A stretch of DNA of 64,000 nucleotides from contig CAZNOO010000005.1 of the NCBI GenBank assembly GCA_964574705.1, positions 1-64,000 of the forward strand, in the 5' to 3' direction. The DNA comes from JAHIVB01 sp964574705 (GTDB lineage Bacteria > Bacillota_I > Bacilli_A > Izemoplasmatales > Hujiaoplasmataceae). The notes beneath the pieces were generated by a model, which searched no databases, was not told the DNA's origin, and saw only the letters and a program-made list of their open reading frames with translations. Shown here piece after piece: positions 34,501 to 43,010 of this stretch (position 1 is its first letter; every line of letters begins with the position of its first letter). A program made the position numbers and the translations under genes.

Positions 34501-35190
34501 ATGATTAAATTTGTTTTAGTGAGACATGGAGAAAGTATTTGGAATTTGGAAAACAAATTCACAGGCTGGACAGATGTCGATTTGTCTGACAATGGAATCA
34601 AAGAAGCCGTCGCTGCAGGAAAAGCGTTGAAAGAAGCTGGATATACTTTCGATGTCGCTTTTTCAAGCGTATTGAAACGTGCGAATAGAACACTTGATCT
34701 CATTTTAGCAGAACTATCACTCGATATTCCAATCCATTATTCTTGGAAACTCAACGAGCGACATTACGGAGCACTCCAAGGCTTGAATAAGCAACAAACC
34801 GCTGAAGTTTATGGGGCTGACCAAGTCAAACTATGGAGAAGAAGTCTGAACACGAGACCTCCTAAACTCGAAAAAACAGATCCGAGATTTCCAGGAAACG
34901 ATCCATTATACAAGAATCTGAAACCAAAGGAATTACCTGCAACCGAAAATCTTTTAGACACACTCAAAAGAGTCATGGAATATTGGACAAGCGACATTCT
35001 TCCTGCGATCCACCAAGAAAAGAAGGTGTTGATTGTAGCCCACGGCAATAGTCTACGAGCTTTAATCAAGGTTTTAGACAATATCTCTGATGATGATATC
35101 ATGAGTTTGGAACTCCCGACAGGAAAAGCATTGGTCTATGAATTTGATGAAGTTCAAAATAGAGCACTAAAGCATTACTATCTTACCTAA
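34501..35190 (+). CDS. gpmA: 2,3-bisphosphoglycerate-dependent phosphoglycerate mutase
   Basis: A 229-residue glycolytic enzyme interconverting 3- and 2-phosphoglycerate. The phospho-His motif Arg-His-Gly-Glu-Ser is at residues 9-13. Asn-Lys-Phe-Thr-Gly-Trp, Asn-Glu-Arg-His-Tyr-Gly-Ala-Leu-Gln-Gly and Ala-His-Gly-Asn-Ser-Leu-Arg complete the active site. Length is typical. GGAGG precedes ATG 34501. It is the last gene of the operon, before a terminator. Confidence 0.94.
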   Translation: MIKFVLVRHGESIWNLENKFTGWTDVDLSDNGIKEAVAAGKALKEAGYTFDVAFSSVLKRANRTLDLILAELSLDIPIHYSWKLNERHYGALQGLNKQQTAEVYGADQVKLWRRSLNTRPPKLEKTDPRFPGNDPLYKNLKPKELPATENLLDTLKRVMEYWTSDILPAIHQEKKVLIVAHGNSLRALIKVLDNISDDDIMSLELPTGKALVYEFDEVQNRALKHYYLT

Positions 35191-35194
35191 AAAA

Positions 35195-35230
35195 AAGAAG
35201 GTCATTCGGTTGAATGGCCTTTTGTATTTT
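35195..35230. terminator. Bidirectional terminator
   Basis: AAGGTCATTC / GAATGGCCTT stem (one G-T pair), with A and T runs on either side, between convergent gpmA and the gamma-glutamyltransferase gene. Confidence 0.75.
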
Positions 35231-35231
35231 T

Positions 35232-36845
35232 TTACCAACAAGCAATGCTTCCATCACATCTTTTTTCTGTACCGCCCATATAGACGTTTGTTTCTTGATC
35301 TTTCCAAATGATTTCCCCTCTTCCAAAAGAGGACAAATCATTCAGAACGAGTACCTCATGGCCTTTTTGTTTTAATCCTTCAATGATGTCTTGATTCCAA
35401 CCGTTTTCCAATGCCACTTTGTTTGCTTCAAGCCATTGCCATCTTGGCGCATCCAGTGCGGATTGTGGGTTCATATGGAAATCAATTGTATTCATGATCA
35501 CTTGCATATGTCCTTGCGGCTGCATGAAACCACCCATAACCCCAAACGGACCGATGGGTCTGTTTCCTTTGGTCAAGAAACCAGGAATAATTGTATGATA
35601 ACTTCTTTTTCGTGGACCGAGGCAATTAGGATGCGTTTCATCGAGATTAAAATTGTGACCTCTATTTTGAAGTGCTATTCCGGTTCCTGGAACGACAAGC
35701 CCTGAACCAAACCCCATATAGTTGCTCTGAATGTATGAAACCATGTTTCCTTCACTGTCGGCTGTTGCTAAATAGACCGTTCCACTTCCGAAAGGAGTGG
35801 TATCTTTTGGGTCGAGTGCTGTGTCAGAGATTTGTTGACTCAATTTCTTACAGTAAGTCTCAGAAAGAAGTTCATTGAAGTCGATTTTCATATTTTTCGA
35901 ATCTGAAACATGCGTTTGAGCGTCCTTGAACGCAAGCTTCATCGCTTCAATTTGAACATGGACTCTTTCAATTTCAGTCATTGAAGAAACATCAAGATGC
36001 TCAATGATTTTAAGTGCTTCTAAAGCGACGATTCCTTGTCCGTTTGGGGGAATTTCCCAAACGTTGAATCCTTTGTAGCTGCATTCAATTGGTTGAACCC
36101 ATTCAGGTTTGAAGTCTTCAAGGTCTTTTTTTCTTAGGAACCCATTATATTTAATGGAATAAGCATCGATTTGATCCGCGAGTGTTCCGTGATAAAATGC
36201 AGATGCGTTTGTTAATCCAATCAATTCTAATGTCTTAGCGTGCTCTTCGGATTTCCAAACTTCACCTTCCAAAGGAGCTCTCCCCTTCGGTGCGAACGTA
36301 CTAAACCACGATGAATATTCTTCAGAAGTACAATATTTTTGATAGACATTGAATGCGTTTCTCCAATGATGAGCTAACGTAGGTGAAAGCGGGTATCCTT
36401 CTCTGGCGTAACGAATTGCAGGCATGAGACAATCAAGCAAAGAAAGTTTTCCAAACCGTCTGCTCAGTTCTGCCCACGCAGCTGGAATTCCAGGAACCAT
36501 GACCGGAACAAATCCAAACCGAGGGATCTCAGTTAGGTTTCTATCTTTTAAAGATTGAAGGGTCATTTTTTCGGGAGAAAAACCGCTTGAGTTCAGACCG
36601 TAAAGTTGTTGATTCATCCAAACGAGCGCAAAAGCATCTCCACCGATTCCATTGGATGTCGGTTCAACGACGGTGAGACATGCAGATGTCGCTATCGCTG
36701 CGTCAATTGCATTTCCACCCTTTTTTAATATCTCAAGTCCTGCCTCCGATGCGAGTGGAATCGAAGTTGCGACCATTCCGTTTTTGGCATAGACGACATT
36801 TCTTTTGGATGAATAAGGATAGTCTGTATTCATAAAATCAAACAT
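35232..36845 (-). CDS. Gamma-glutamyltransferase family protein
   Basis: A 537-residue Ntn-hydrolase of the gamma-glutamyltransferase family, which cleaves gamma-glutamyl bonds (glutathione-type substrates) after self-cleavage. It shows Gly-Gly-Asn-Ala-Ile-Asp-Ala-Ala near the N-terminus, Asn-Gly-Ile-Gly-Gly-Asp, Pro-Pro-Asn-Gly-Gln-Gly, the probable nucleophile Thr in Gly-Ser-Gly-Thr-Val-Tyr, and Gly-Val-Met-Gly-Gly-Phe-Met-Gln-Pro-Gln-Gly-His. There is no signal peptide, resembling the cytoplasmic YwrD-type proteins. It directly follows the split chromate transporter genes and is probably co-transcribed. Confidence 0.88.
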   Translation of the reverse strand: MFDFMNTDYPYSSKRNVVYAKNGMVATSIPLASEAGLEILKKGGNAIDAAIATSACLTVVEPTSNGIGGDAFALVWMNQQLYGLNSSGFSPEKMTLQSLKDRNLTEIPRFGFVPVMVPGIPAAWAELSRRFGKLSLLDCLMPAIRYAREGYPLSPTLAHHWRNAFNVYQKYCTSEEYSSWFSTFAPKGRAPLEGEVWKSEEHAKTLELIGLTNASAFYHGTLADQIDAYSIKYNGFLRKKDLEDFKPEWVQPIECSYKGFNVWEIPPNGQGIVALEALKIIEHLDVSSMTEIERVHVQIEAMKLAFKDAQTHVSDSKNMKIDFNELLSETYCKKLSQQISDTALDPKDTTPFGSGTVYLATADSEGNMVSYIQSNYMGFGSGLVVPGTGIALQNRGHNFNLDETHPNCLGPRKRSYHTIIPGFLTKGNRPIGPFGVMGGFMQPQGHMQVIMNTIDFHMNPQSALDAPRWQWLEANKVALENGWNQDIIEGLKQKGHEVLVLNDLSSFGRGEIIWKDQETNVYMGGTEKRCDGSIACW

Positions 36846-36856
36846 CTAGGCACCCC

Positions 36857-37390
36857 CTACAAAAAGATCATTCCGAGAACAGCACCCATGATAATTACAA
36901 GCCAAGGTTTTTTTCTCAAGAGATAGAAGAGGATGGATAGTGCTCCAAGCAGAGCCAGTTCTTTCCACTCGACATGAAGATACGTATCCGTATGAAAGAC
37001 AATCACTTGAGTCATCTTGAATAGGGTATATCCAATCAATCCGATGATTGCCGCTTTGATGTAAAGGAACCAATGAATGACCAAATTGCTTGAACGATAT
37101 TTCCGGAGTAGAGAAGCGAGTGTTGAAACAATGACAAAAGAAGGAAGTACAAAACCGATGGACGCAATTAATGCTCCAGGGATGCCATACATTTCAAAAC
37201 CGACATAAGTCGCGACATTGATTCCGACAGGACCTGGAGTGGACTGTGCAATCGCAACCATAGAGTAAAACGTGGCTTCTGAAATCCACCCTCTAGAAAC
37301 AACCTCTTGCAAAATGAGAGGAATGGCAACCATTCCGCCACCAATTGTAAAGAGACCAACGTACATAAAAACCAGCAGGAGCATTATCAT
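36857..37390 (-). CDS. Chromate transporter (ChrA), second half-size subunit
   Basis: A 177-residue membrane protein corresponding to one half of the two-domain ChrA/CHR family. The family signature Phe-Thr-Ile-Gly-Gly-Gly-Met-Val-Ala-Ile-Pro-Leu is near the N-terminus, followed by Ala-Gln-Ser-Thr-Pro-Gly-Pro-Val and about five to six helices. Its ATG (37390) overlaps the stop of the partner half (ATGA), and 11 bases separate it from the GGT gene. Paired short CHR proteins of this kind work together. Chromate is the named substrate of the family, but the natural role here is not known. Confidence 0.85.
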   Translation of the reverse strand: MIMLLLVFMYVGLFTIGGGMVAIPLILQEVVSRGWISEATFYSMVAIAQSTPGPVGINVATYVGFEMYGIPGALIASIGFVLPSFVIVSTLASLLRKYRSSNLVIHWFLYIKAAIIGLIGYTLFKMTQVIVFHTDTYLHVEWKELALLGALSILFYLLRKKPWLVIIMGAVLGMIFL

Positions 37391-37935
37391 TTTTTCACCT
37401 GCTTCCGATACACGATATAGGCGTGAACAGATCCAACTAGAACTGAAAATAAGATGACAAGAGAAGTCGGAATCGAGAAGAAGTATAGTAATGAAAAACA
37501 CACAAGGGCATAAGCAAGCAAATAGACATTCGTTATTGCTTTTTTGCCGATATCAAAGAGTGCGAAGGCCAGCAAAATGACGACGACAAGCATAATTCCT
37601 TTTAAGGCCGCTTGAACAAGCGGAATCGAATCGAACTCACTTAAGAATGATGCAATCACAGTGATAACGACCAAAGAAGGCAAAATGACTCCGAGGACGG
37701 CAGCCACTGCACCTTTCCATTTTCTGAGATGTGTTCCAACCAATATCGCGATATTGACCGCAATCATTCCGGGGGCCGTTTGTCCCACCGCAATGTAGTC
37801 TGACAATTCGTCTTCATTGATCCAACCTTTGTCGACAATTTCTCTTTTGATGACCGGAATCATCGCGAGACCGCCACCAAAGGTAAACGCTCCTATTTTC
37901 AAGAACACTAAGAATATCTGTAAAATACTGACCAT
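37387..37935 (-). CDS. Chromate transporter (ChrA), first half-size subunit
   Basis: A 182-residue CHR-family membrane protein, partner of the overlapping downstream half. It has Phe-Thr-Phe-Gly-Gly-Gly-Leu-Ala-Met-Ile-Pro-Val-Ile and Gly-Gln-Thr-Ala-Pro-Gly-Met-Ile-Ala-Val-Asn, the usual first-domain motifs. ATG 37935 has GGAG at 6 bases; the in-frame ATG at 37947 does not. It is the first gene of the chrA-chrA-ggt operon. Confidence 0.85.
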   Translation of the reverse strand: MVSILQIFLVFLKIGAFTFGGGLAMIPVIKREIVDKGWINEDELSDYIAVGQTAPGMIAVNIAILVGTHLRKWKGAVAAVLGVILPSLVVITVIASFLSEFDSIPLVQAALKGIMLVVVILLAFALFDIGKKAITNVYLLAYALVCFSLLYFFSIPTSLVILFSVLVGSVHAYIVYRKQVKK

Positions 37936-38039
37936 GAGGAACTCCATTTCGAGTTGATTTTAACCTTATATCATTTTCGCATAATTTCGCTTTTATTTCA
38001 AGTCTATGTTCTGAATATCACTGTTTATAAACAATTCCT

Positions 38040-38069
38040 TAAAAAAAAGAGAGGCGGTTTAGCCTCTCT
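38040..38069 (-). terminator. Terminator of the PadR-HAAS operon
   Basis: AGAGAGGC / GCCTCTCT followed on the minus strand by nine or more T residues; it overlaps the stop of the HAAS gene. Confidence 0.8.
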
Positions 38070-39030
38070 ATGCATTTACAAGTATTGCGACAGCTGGAAT
38101 TAACAGGAATGCGAGCCAAGAAAGAGCCCACCAACCAAAGAAGAATCCTAAGCAGAAGAAGATGATGGTAGAAATGAAAGGCATCAAAGCAACGATTTTG
38201 TTTTTGTCTTTCACATTCGTAATAATCGCTACCATTGGAACCAAAAGGAATAGCATCCATAAATATGCCCAAGTATTAAAAAAGTATCCAAACAGGAAAT
38301 AGAGTGCAATTGTAGCTAAAACCGTTATTTTAATCCAAGTGCTATTCTTATCTTTTTTGAACGACCAACTAAAGTGGACTTCATTTGTGACAACTGCATA
38401 CACAAATAGAAGGATGAACGCTAGAGCAGCTCTGCCCCAAAATCCAGTGGTATACCCAACGTATAAATAGATTCCACTCGTAATCAGGACCATCGAAATG
38501 AATCCGATTGTTTTCCATAGGTTTTTGCTTGTCAAAACTCCGAATATTGGAATGATAAAGAACACGAGCCAACCTGGATTCCATGCATTTAGGTACGTTC
38601 CAAGCAGAATAAAGGTTGTTACGGCAATAAACGGAGACAAAGAAGTCAACTTTACAAACCCTTTTTCTCTAACATTGACGAGAATTGCGGTAACAGGTAT
38701 CAATAAGAATACCAACCATCCAGGATGCCACGCATTAAGTAAAAATCCTAACAACATGTAAGTGGCGGTCGTAATGAAAGGCATTAATGCGACGATTCGA
38801 TTTCTTTTGCTTTCATGAATTTCAGTTTTTAGAGAGTAGTTTTCACTTAACTCTTTTACAATCTTTTCAGGACTACCCAAATAATCAACGATGGCTTCAT
38901 GTTTTAATCCTTTTTCAATGCCGTCGTTGTACATTTGATCATAATCAGCGATAATGTCGTTTAATTCGCTATCGCTCACATTATAAATCTCGAGTCTTGT
39001 TTTAATTTCATTTAAATATTTATTTTTCAC
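38068..39030 (-). CDS. HAAS-domain membrane protein with four internal repeats
   Basis: A 320-residue protein. Residues 1-~65 are a HAAS-type (DUF1700) helical domain (Glu-Ile-x-x-x-Leu...Ile-x-Asp-Tyr-Asp...Leu-Gly-Ser-Pro). The rest is about eight membrane helices arranged as four ~45-residue repeats, each with an Asn/Gly-x-Trp...Trp-Leu-x-Phe-Leu-Leu-(I/V)-Pro core. Such proteins are commonly encoded next to PadR regulators, as here: the GTG start (39030) lies inside the padR gene and has GGAGG upstream. HAAS proteins are thought to act in envelope-stress or sigma/anti-sigma-like control, but the function is not proven. Confidence 0.78.
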   Translation of the reverse strand: MKNKYLNEIKTRLEIYNVSDSELNDIIADYDQMYNDGIEKGLKHEAIVDYLGSPEKIVKELSENYSLKTEIHESKRNRIVALMPFITTATYMLLGFLLNAWHPGWLVFLLIPVTAILVNVREKGFVKLTSLSPFIAVTTFILLGTYLNAWNPGWLVFFIIPIFGVLTSKNLWKTIGFISMVLITSGIYLYVGYTTGFWGRAALAFILLFVYAVVTNEVHFSWSFKKDKNSTWIKITVLATIALYFLFGYFFNTWAYLWMLFLLVPMVAIITNVKDKNKIVALMPFISTIIFFCLGFFFGWWALSWLAFLLIPAVAILVNA

Positions 39031-39343
39031 GTTGATTTCCTCCTAAAATGTGGAATACCCCTTCAAGAAAAGTTGTCCATTCCTCTTGAGATTCCTTCAT
39101 CCGGTCTTTCCCTTCTTCAGTGATGGTGTAGTATTTTCTTGGAGCGGCAATTCCTGTCGTCTCCAAGTAAGTGTCAAAATATTTCTGTGTAGTGAGTCTT
39201 CTAAGAATAGGATATACCGTATTCTCATTGACGTCAAATTCTTTTGCCATGGCTTCAATCACTTCGAATCCATACATGTCCTTTTGTGATATGAGACTCA
39301 TGACACACATTTCAATAATTCCTTTTTTGAATTGTGAATTCAT
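39020..39343 (-). CDS. PadR-family transcriptional regulator
   Basis: A 107-residue winged-helix repressor. Residues ~8-80 are the PadR DNA-binding domain (Met-Tyr-Gly-Phe-Glu-Val-Ile, then Asn-Glu-Asn-Thr-Val-Tyr-Pro-Ile-Leu-Arg-Arg-Leu, then Arg-Lys-Tyr-Tyr-Thr-Ile-Thr-Glu-Glu-Gly), followed by one dimerisation helix. ATG 39343 follows AAGGAGGA. It overlaps the HAAS membrane gene and probably controls the operon itself through the two TGTG-N5-CACA palindromes just upstream. Confidence 0.9.
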   Translation of the reverse strand: MNSQFKKGIIEMCVMSLISQKDMYGFEVIEAMAKEFDVNENTVYPILRRLTTQKYFDTYLETTGIAAPRKYYTITEEGKDRMKESQEEWTTFLEGVFHILGGNQREK

Positions 39344-39357
39344 AGAATCCTCCTTAC

Positions 39358-39370
39358 TGTGCATTGCACA
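39358..39370. promoter_or_regulatory. PadR operator candidate 1
   Basis: Perfect 13-base palindrome TGTGCATTGCACA, between the probable -10 and the padR ribosome site. Same TGTG-N5-CACA form as the second site. Confidence 0.55.
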
Positions 39371-39390
39371 CTAAAAGAATAACATGATAC

Positions 39391-39403
39391 TGTGTAAAAC
39401 ACA
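39391..39403. promoter_or_regulatory. PadR operator candidate 2
   Basis: TGTGTAAAACACA, a 13-base palindrome centred 33 bases (about three helical turns) from the first. On the minus strand it overlaps a possible -35 TTGTGT, with TATTCT 17 bases on. Confidence 0.55.
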
Positions 39404-39481
39404 ATAACTATTTTTAACTTTTTTTAAAATTACATTTATTTCACCCTGTGATATAATGAATGTAAGATAGAAGGTGGTATT

Positions 39482-40015
39482 TTGGAACTGAAATTACAAA
39501 CCCTTGAGACCGAAAGACTCCTCTTGAGAAAACTGAAAGAAACAGATTATTTAGATTTGTTTGAAATCCGTAGCGATGAGTCCTTAAACCGTCATATTGA
39601 TGTCCAAATAGAAAAAACGATAGATCAAACCCTGAAGTACATCGAAAAAATAAATGTTGGAATCGTGGATTCAAAATGGCTTTTATGGGGAGTGGAAGAA
39701 AAACTTACACACCATTTGATCGGAACCGTTTCACTTTGGCAATTCAAAGATGATTATAAAGTATGTGAAATTGGTTATGTGACTCAGACGAAGTATCATG
39801 GAAAAGGGTATACAAAAGAAGCAATAGAAGCTGTGTTGACCTATGGCTTTCAGAAGTTGAAGTTAAAACAGATTAATGCCTATACAGAAATTCAAAACGA
39901 ACCCAGCAATTTAATGCTTCAACGTCTTGGTTTTGTATATTTAGAAACCATCGAAGAAGAAGGATTCCATAAAAAAAGAACTTTCCATATGAACGTCTAC
40001 AAAAAAAGCCATTGA
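39482..40015 (+). CDS. GNAT N-acetyltransferase (RimJ/RimL-like)
   Basis: A 177-residue acetyl-CoA-dependent acetyltransferase. It opens with Leu-Glu-Thr-Glu-Arg-Leu-Leu-Leu-Arg, typical of ribosomal-protein-type acetyltransferases. It shows the acetyl-CoA loop as Thr-Lys-Tyr-His-Gly-Lys-Gly-Tyr and the later Asn-x-Pro-Ser-Asn-Leu-Met-Leu-Gln-Arg-Leu-Gly-Phe. TTG start 39482 with AAGGTGG upstream; an extended -10 (TGTGATATAAT) lies ~25 bases before. The acceptor is unknown. Confidence 0.85.
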   Translation: MELKLQTLETERLLLRKLKETDYLDLFEIRSDESLNRHIDVQIEKTIDQTLKYIEKINVGIVDSKWLLWGVEEKLTHHLIGTVSLWQFKDDYKVCEIGYVTQTKYHGKGYTKEAIEAVLTYGFQKLKLKQINAYTEIQNEPSNLMLQRLGFVYLETIEEEGFHKKRTFHMNVYKKSH

Positions 40016-40035
40016 ATTTACAATGGCTTTTTTAA
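40003..40035. terminator. Bidirectional terminator
   Basis: AAAAAGCCATTG / CAATGGCTTTTT hairpin between the two convergent acetyltransferase genes. Confidence 0.75.
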
Positions 40036-40575
40036 TAGATAAATCCCTTTTTCGACTTCTGAAAATCCTCTGTCGAGATACATTTTGGAAAACCCTCTGT
40101 AGTTATGCTCAGGGACTTTTGAGTCTCTTGGGAGTGCAAGTACAGCGTGATATCCCTGCTCAAAGAAATACGCAATAGCATGATCGAGCAATCTTGATGC
40201 AACATGTTGATTCCGATGTCTTTCTTCGATGACGAAACAAATGACTAGTCCAATTTGTGAATCTTGGTATTGTTCGGGAAGACCCTCAATGATTCGTGGG
40301 TAATTCAAGACAGAAGAAGCGTTAACCCATCCGATGCAATCATCATCTTCGTATGCCAAAAATCCGTGCATTGATCCTTCGAGGATCGCGCTAATCGCGT
40401 CAGCGCGATTAAACATTGCACTCCTTCGATTCCATTCGTCCATCGTACAATTGGTGTGGTAAAACCTGCAGAAACAATTCCCCCACTCTCTCTGATGCCC
40501 GAAATTGTCGGTTTCAAATAACTGAAAGAAATCTTCTTGGTTGCTCAAATGAAGCGGTCTTATTTCAAATGACAT
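40018..40575 (-). CDS. GNAT N-acetyltransferase
   Basis: A 185-residue protein with a C-terminal GNAT domain. It has an early Cys-Ile-Gly-Trp-Val strand, then Cys-Phe-Val-Ile-Glu-Glu-Arg-His-Arg-Asn-Gln-His-Val-Ala-Ser-Arg-Leu-Leu as the acetyl-CoA loop, and a final Gly-Phe-Ser-Lys-Met-Tyr-Leu-Asp-Arg-Gly-Phe element. The N-terminal Phe-Cys-Arg-Phe-Tyr-His region matches a subgroup of bacterial GNATs of unknown acceptor. It is convergent with another GNAT gene but clearly not a recent duplicate of it. Confidence 0.78.
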   Translation of the reverse strand: MSFEIRPLHLSNQEDFFQLFETDNFGHQREWGNCFCRFYHTNCTMDEWNRRSAMFNRADAISAILEGSMHGFLAYEDDDCIGWVNASSVLNYPRIIEGLPEQYQDSQIGLVICFVIEERHRNQHVASRLLDHAIAYFFEQGYHAVLALPRDSKVPEHNYRGFSKMYLDRGFSEVEKGIYLLKKPL

Positions 40576-40704
40576 AATATCTCCTCCCTACTATAATTAT
40601 ACTACATCAAAAGTGTTTTGAACAGCGAACTGAAAAATGAAACTTATCTTTACGAATGTGATTTTTTCTTATATAATATTCAAGTATCTAGAAGGAGAAC
40701 GACG

Positions 40705-41436
40705 ATGGACAAAGATCAAGCACTTCAAAACACCTTGAATCCTCAAACTGAAAAAGAAGTTCAAAGAAACTTAAGGCTTGATTTGCTAAGGCAGCGAAGA
40801 ACTAGAATTTCAGTGATGAGTGTGCTATTATTGGCGCTTGTTTCGACTGCGGTGTTTGGTACGCTTGAAAATCCTTTGGAATATACTTTAAGCAATATCG
40901 GAAATTTCTTCAATTACAGGTGGCTTTTTATCGTATGGGCAATTGTCACTGGGATTGCGATTCAATCAAGTATGCTTGCACTTTTTCAACTTGAGGAATA
41001 TTACAAGAAAATATCCTATGTCTACGTCGGGATTTCTGTTTCAATGTTGGTGTTGACCGCAATCACACCTGCATTAAAAGACATTTATCCTTTTTGGCAA
41101 ATCGTCCACACTGCTTTTTCCGGACTCCATGCTCTATTCTTGTTGTTGGCGATATTTCCATTTTTGAAAAGGACCTCCAATGAAAATCCAAGATTAAAAC
41201 GAAATATCAATGTCTGGTTGATTGTAATCTGGGGCGGAGGTATTCTATCGATGGCTGTTCTGGGGAAAAGCGCCATTTTTGAACTATGGTTCTTTATCGG
41301 GATGATCTTGTTCTTGCTTTATCTTTCTTTAATACTATTTGAAGAGAAAATCGTCAAAATGAGTGTTTCATATATGAGAGATGAAGCGGATTTGAATCTT
41401 GCCATCGAAAAATTATTCATCAATAAGAAATTCTAA
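40705..41436 (+). CDS. Six-helix membrane protein, unknown
   Basis: A 243-residue integral membrane protein with a charged N-terminal ~40 residues and about six helices, the second and third flanking Gly-x-x-Phe-Asn-Tyr-Arg-Trp. It loosely recalls Frag1/DRAM- or DUF998-type proteins, but I cannot assign it with confidence. ATG 40705 follows AGAAGGAG; an in-frame upstream extension to 40618 overlaps the promoter region. It is probably a single-gene unit. Confidence 0.6.
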   Translation: MDKDQALQNTLNPQTEKEVQRNLRLDLLRQRRTRISVMSVLLLALVSTAVFGTLENPLEYTLSNIGNFFNYRWLFIVWAIVTGIAIQSSMLALFQLEEYYKKISYVYVGISVSMLVLTAITPALKDIYPFWQIVHTAFSGLHALFLLLAIFPFLKRTSNENPRLKRNINVWLIVIWGGGILSMAVLGKSAIFELWFFIGMILFLLYLSLILFEEKIVKMSVSYMRDEADLNLAIEKLFINKKF

Positions 41437-41615
41437 TCAAGTAGTTAAATGAAAGATGTTGATACACATTCAGTTTGCGGATATTACATCTTTTTTTTGT
41501 TTTCTTTAATTGAGTCTATTATTACACCCAATTGATATCTCATATTTTTGCTTAATGGTATTCATAATTAACCTGATTGTGTATAATAGAGTCATCTTTA
41601 CTTTTGAGGGAATCT

Positions 41616-42827
41616 ATGAAGAAGAAATTTGTGATGCTACTTGTATTTACTGCCCTTCAGGGACTCATACACAATATTGGACATCCAGTTACTCCAAGCC
41701 TCGTCATGGGTCTGGAAATTCCAGACTATATGTTTGGCGTTTTTTTTGCGACGATGTCGCTTGGGTTGATGATTGCAAGTCCAATCTTTGGCGCATGGGG
41801 GGATAAGCATAAAAAAAACAGATTAATCTTCTATGGATTACTCTTTTATAGTATTGGTCAAGCCGGATTTGGAATCTCAGGAAATATGTATTGGATGGTT
41901 TTCTTCAGACTGGTTTCTGGACTTGGAGTATCGGGAATCGTTACCTTGTTTGTAAGCTATGTGATAGAGATTTCCGAAAAGGAAAACAGAGCGAAGAACC
42001 TTGCTTTATTCGCTGCGACACTGACACTTTTTGCAAGTATTGGATATAAACTTGGCGGGTTCTTAAATAACAGTCCATATTTCATCAACTTACTGCATAC
42101 AGACGTTTACGCAAACATTTTTATCATCCAAGCTGTTTTAAATACCGTCTTTGCATTTTTCATTTTGATTGCATTAAAAGAAGACAAAAAAGAGGTAACT
42201 CTCGGTAGAAGAGTAAATCTATTCAATGCTTTAAAGAATATGAAAAAACTAGATTTTTCATTTATTTTGTTTTTGATTGCGGTTATGTTTATATCTATGG
42301 GCGCGACAAACCTATCAAAATATATTGATGTCTATTTCATTAAACTTAGTTACACTTCGGATCAACTTGGAAATTTCGTGATGGTCACAGGATTCGTGTC
42401 AATCTTCTCCAGTTTAATTTTGGTTCCTATTTTTGTGAAAATCAAGAAAGAACTATCAGTGATGATCTTTATTCAAATTGCAAGCGGACTCATCGTTTTG
42501 TTTGTTTTCCGTCAGTCAAGATTTCTGCTATTTATGTACACAGTTTATAATGTGTATGTATTGATTCGAGCCATCTATGTGCCTTTCGAACAAAATTTCA
42601 TCAGTGAATACGCAGAAGAAGGGACGATGGGGACAATCATGGGAATTCGACAATCTTTTGTTTCTGTGGGGATGATTATCGGGATGGTACTTGGCGGATT
42701 TTTATATGACTTGAAGCCTTTACTCGTCTTTGATGCTTCTGCAGCAATGTTTTTCATTGCATGTGTTTTATTTGTGGTTGTGTACCAAAGATTTAAAAAT
42801 AAAGAACAGAATGAGGCAGCTGAATAA
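41616..42827 (+). CDS. MFS transporter
   Basis: A 403-residue, 12-helix major facilitator protein. Motif A is visible after helix 2 as Gly-Ala-Trp-Gly-Asp-Lys-His-Lys-Lys-Asn-Arg, and helix 5 has a Gly-Tyr-Lys-Leu-Gly-Gly-Phe element. Drug-efflux-type permeases share this layout, but the substrate is unknown. ATG 41616 follows TGAGGGA. A TATAAT at 41582-41587, with TG immediately before it, gives a very short leader. Confidence 0.82.
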   Translation: MKKKFVMLLVFTALQGLIHNIGHPVTPSLVMGLEIPDYMFGVFFATMSLGLMIASPIFGAWGDKHKKNRLIFYGLLFYSIGQAGFGISGNMYWMVFFRLVSGLGVSGIVTLFVSYVIEISEKENRAKNLALFAATLTLFASIGYKLGGFLNNSPYFINLLHTDVYANIFIIQAVLNTVFAFFILIALKEDKKEVTLGRRVNLFNALKNMKKLDFSFILFLIAVMFISMGATNLSKYIDVYFIKLSYTSDQLGNFVMVTGFVSIFSSLILVPIFVKIKKELSVMIFIQIASGLIVLFVFRQSRFLLFMYTVYNVYVLIRAIYVPFEQNFISEYAEEGTMGTIMGIRQSFVSVGMIIGMVLGGFLYDLKPLLVFDASAAMFFIACVLFVVVYQRFKNKEQNEAAE

Positions 42828-43010
42828 GCTCTTCATTTTTTGTTTTGAGAATAGATTTATTGCTGGTTAGAGCGTCGAATAAAAACCTATAATTACTTTA
42901 TAATTTGGAGTTTTATTTGTGAAATCTTTGTATAATTTTAAAAAGAGTAGTTCAAACAGTGGAAAATCTGGTAAAATAGCGCTTGTAGGCAAACTAGCGA
43001 GGTGGTACTT

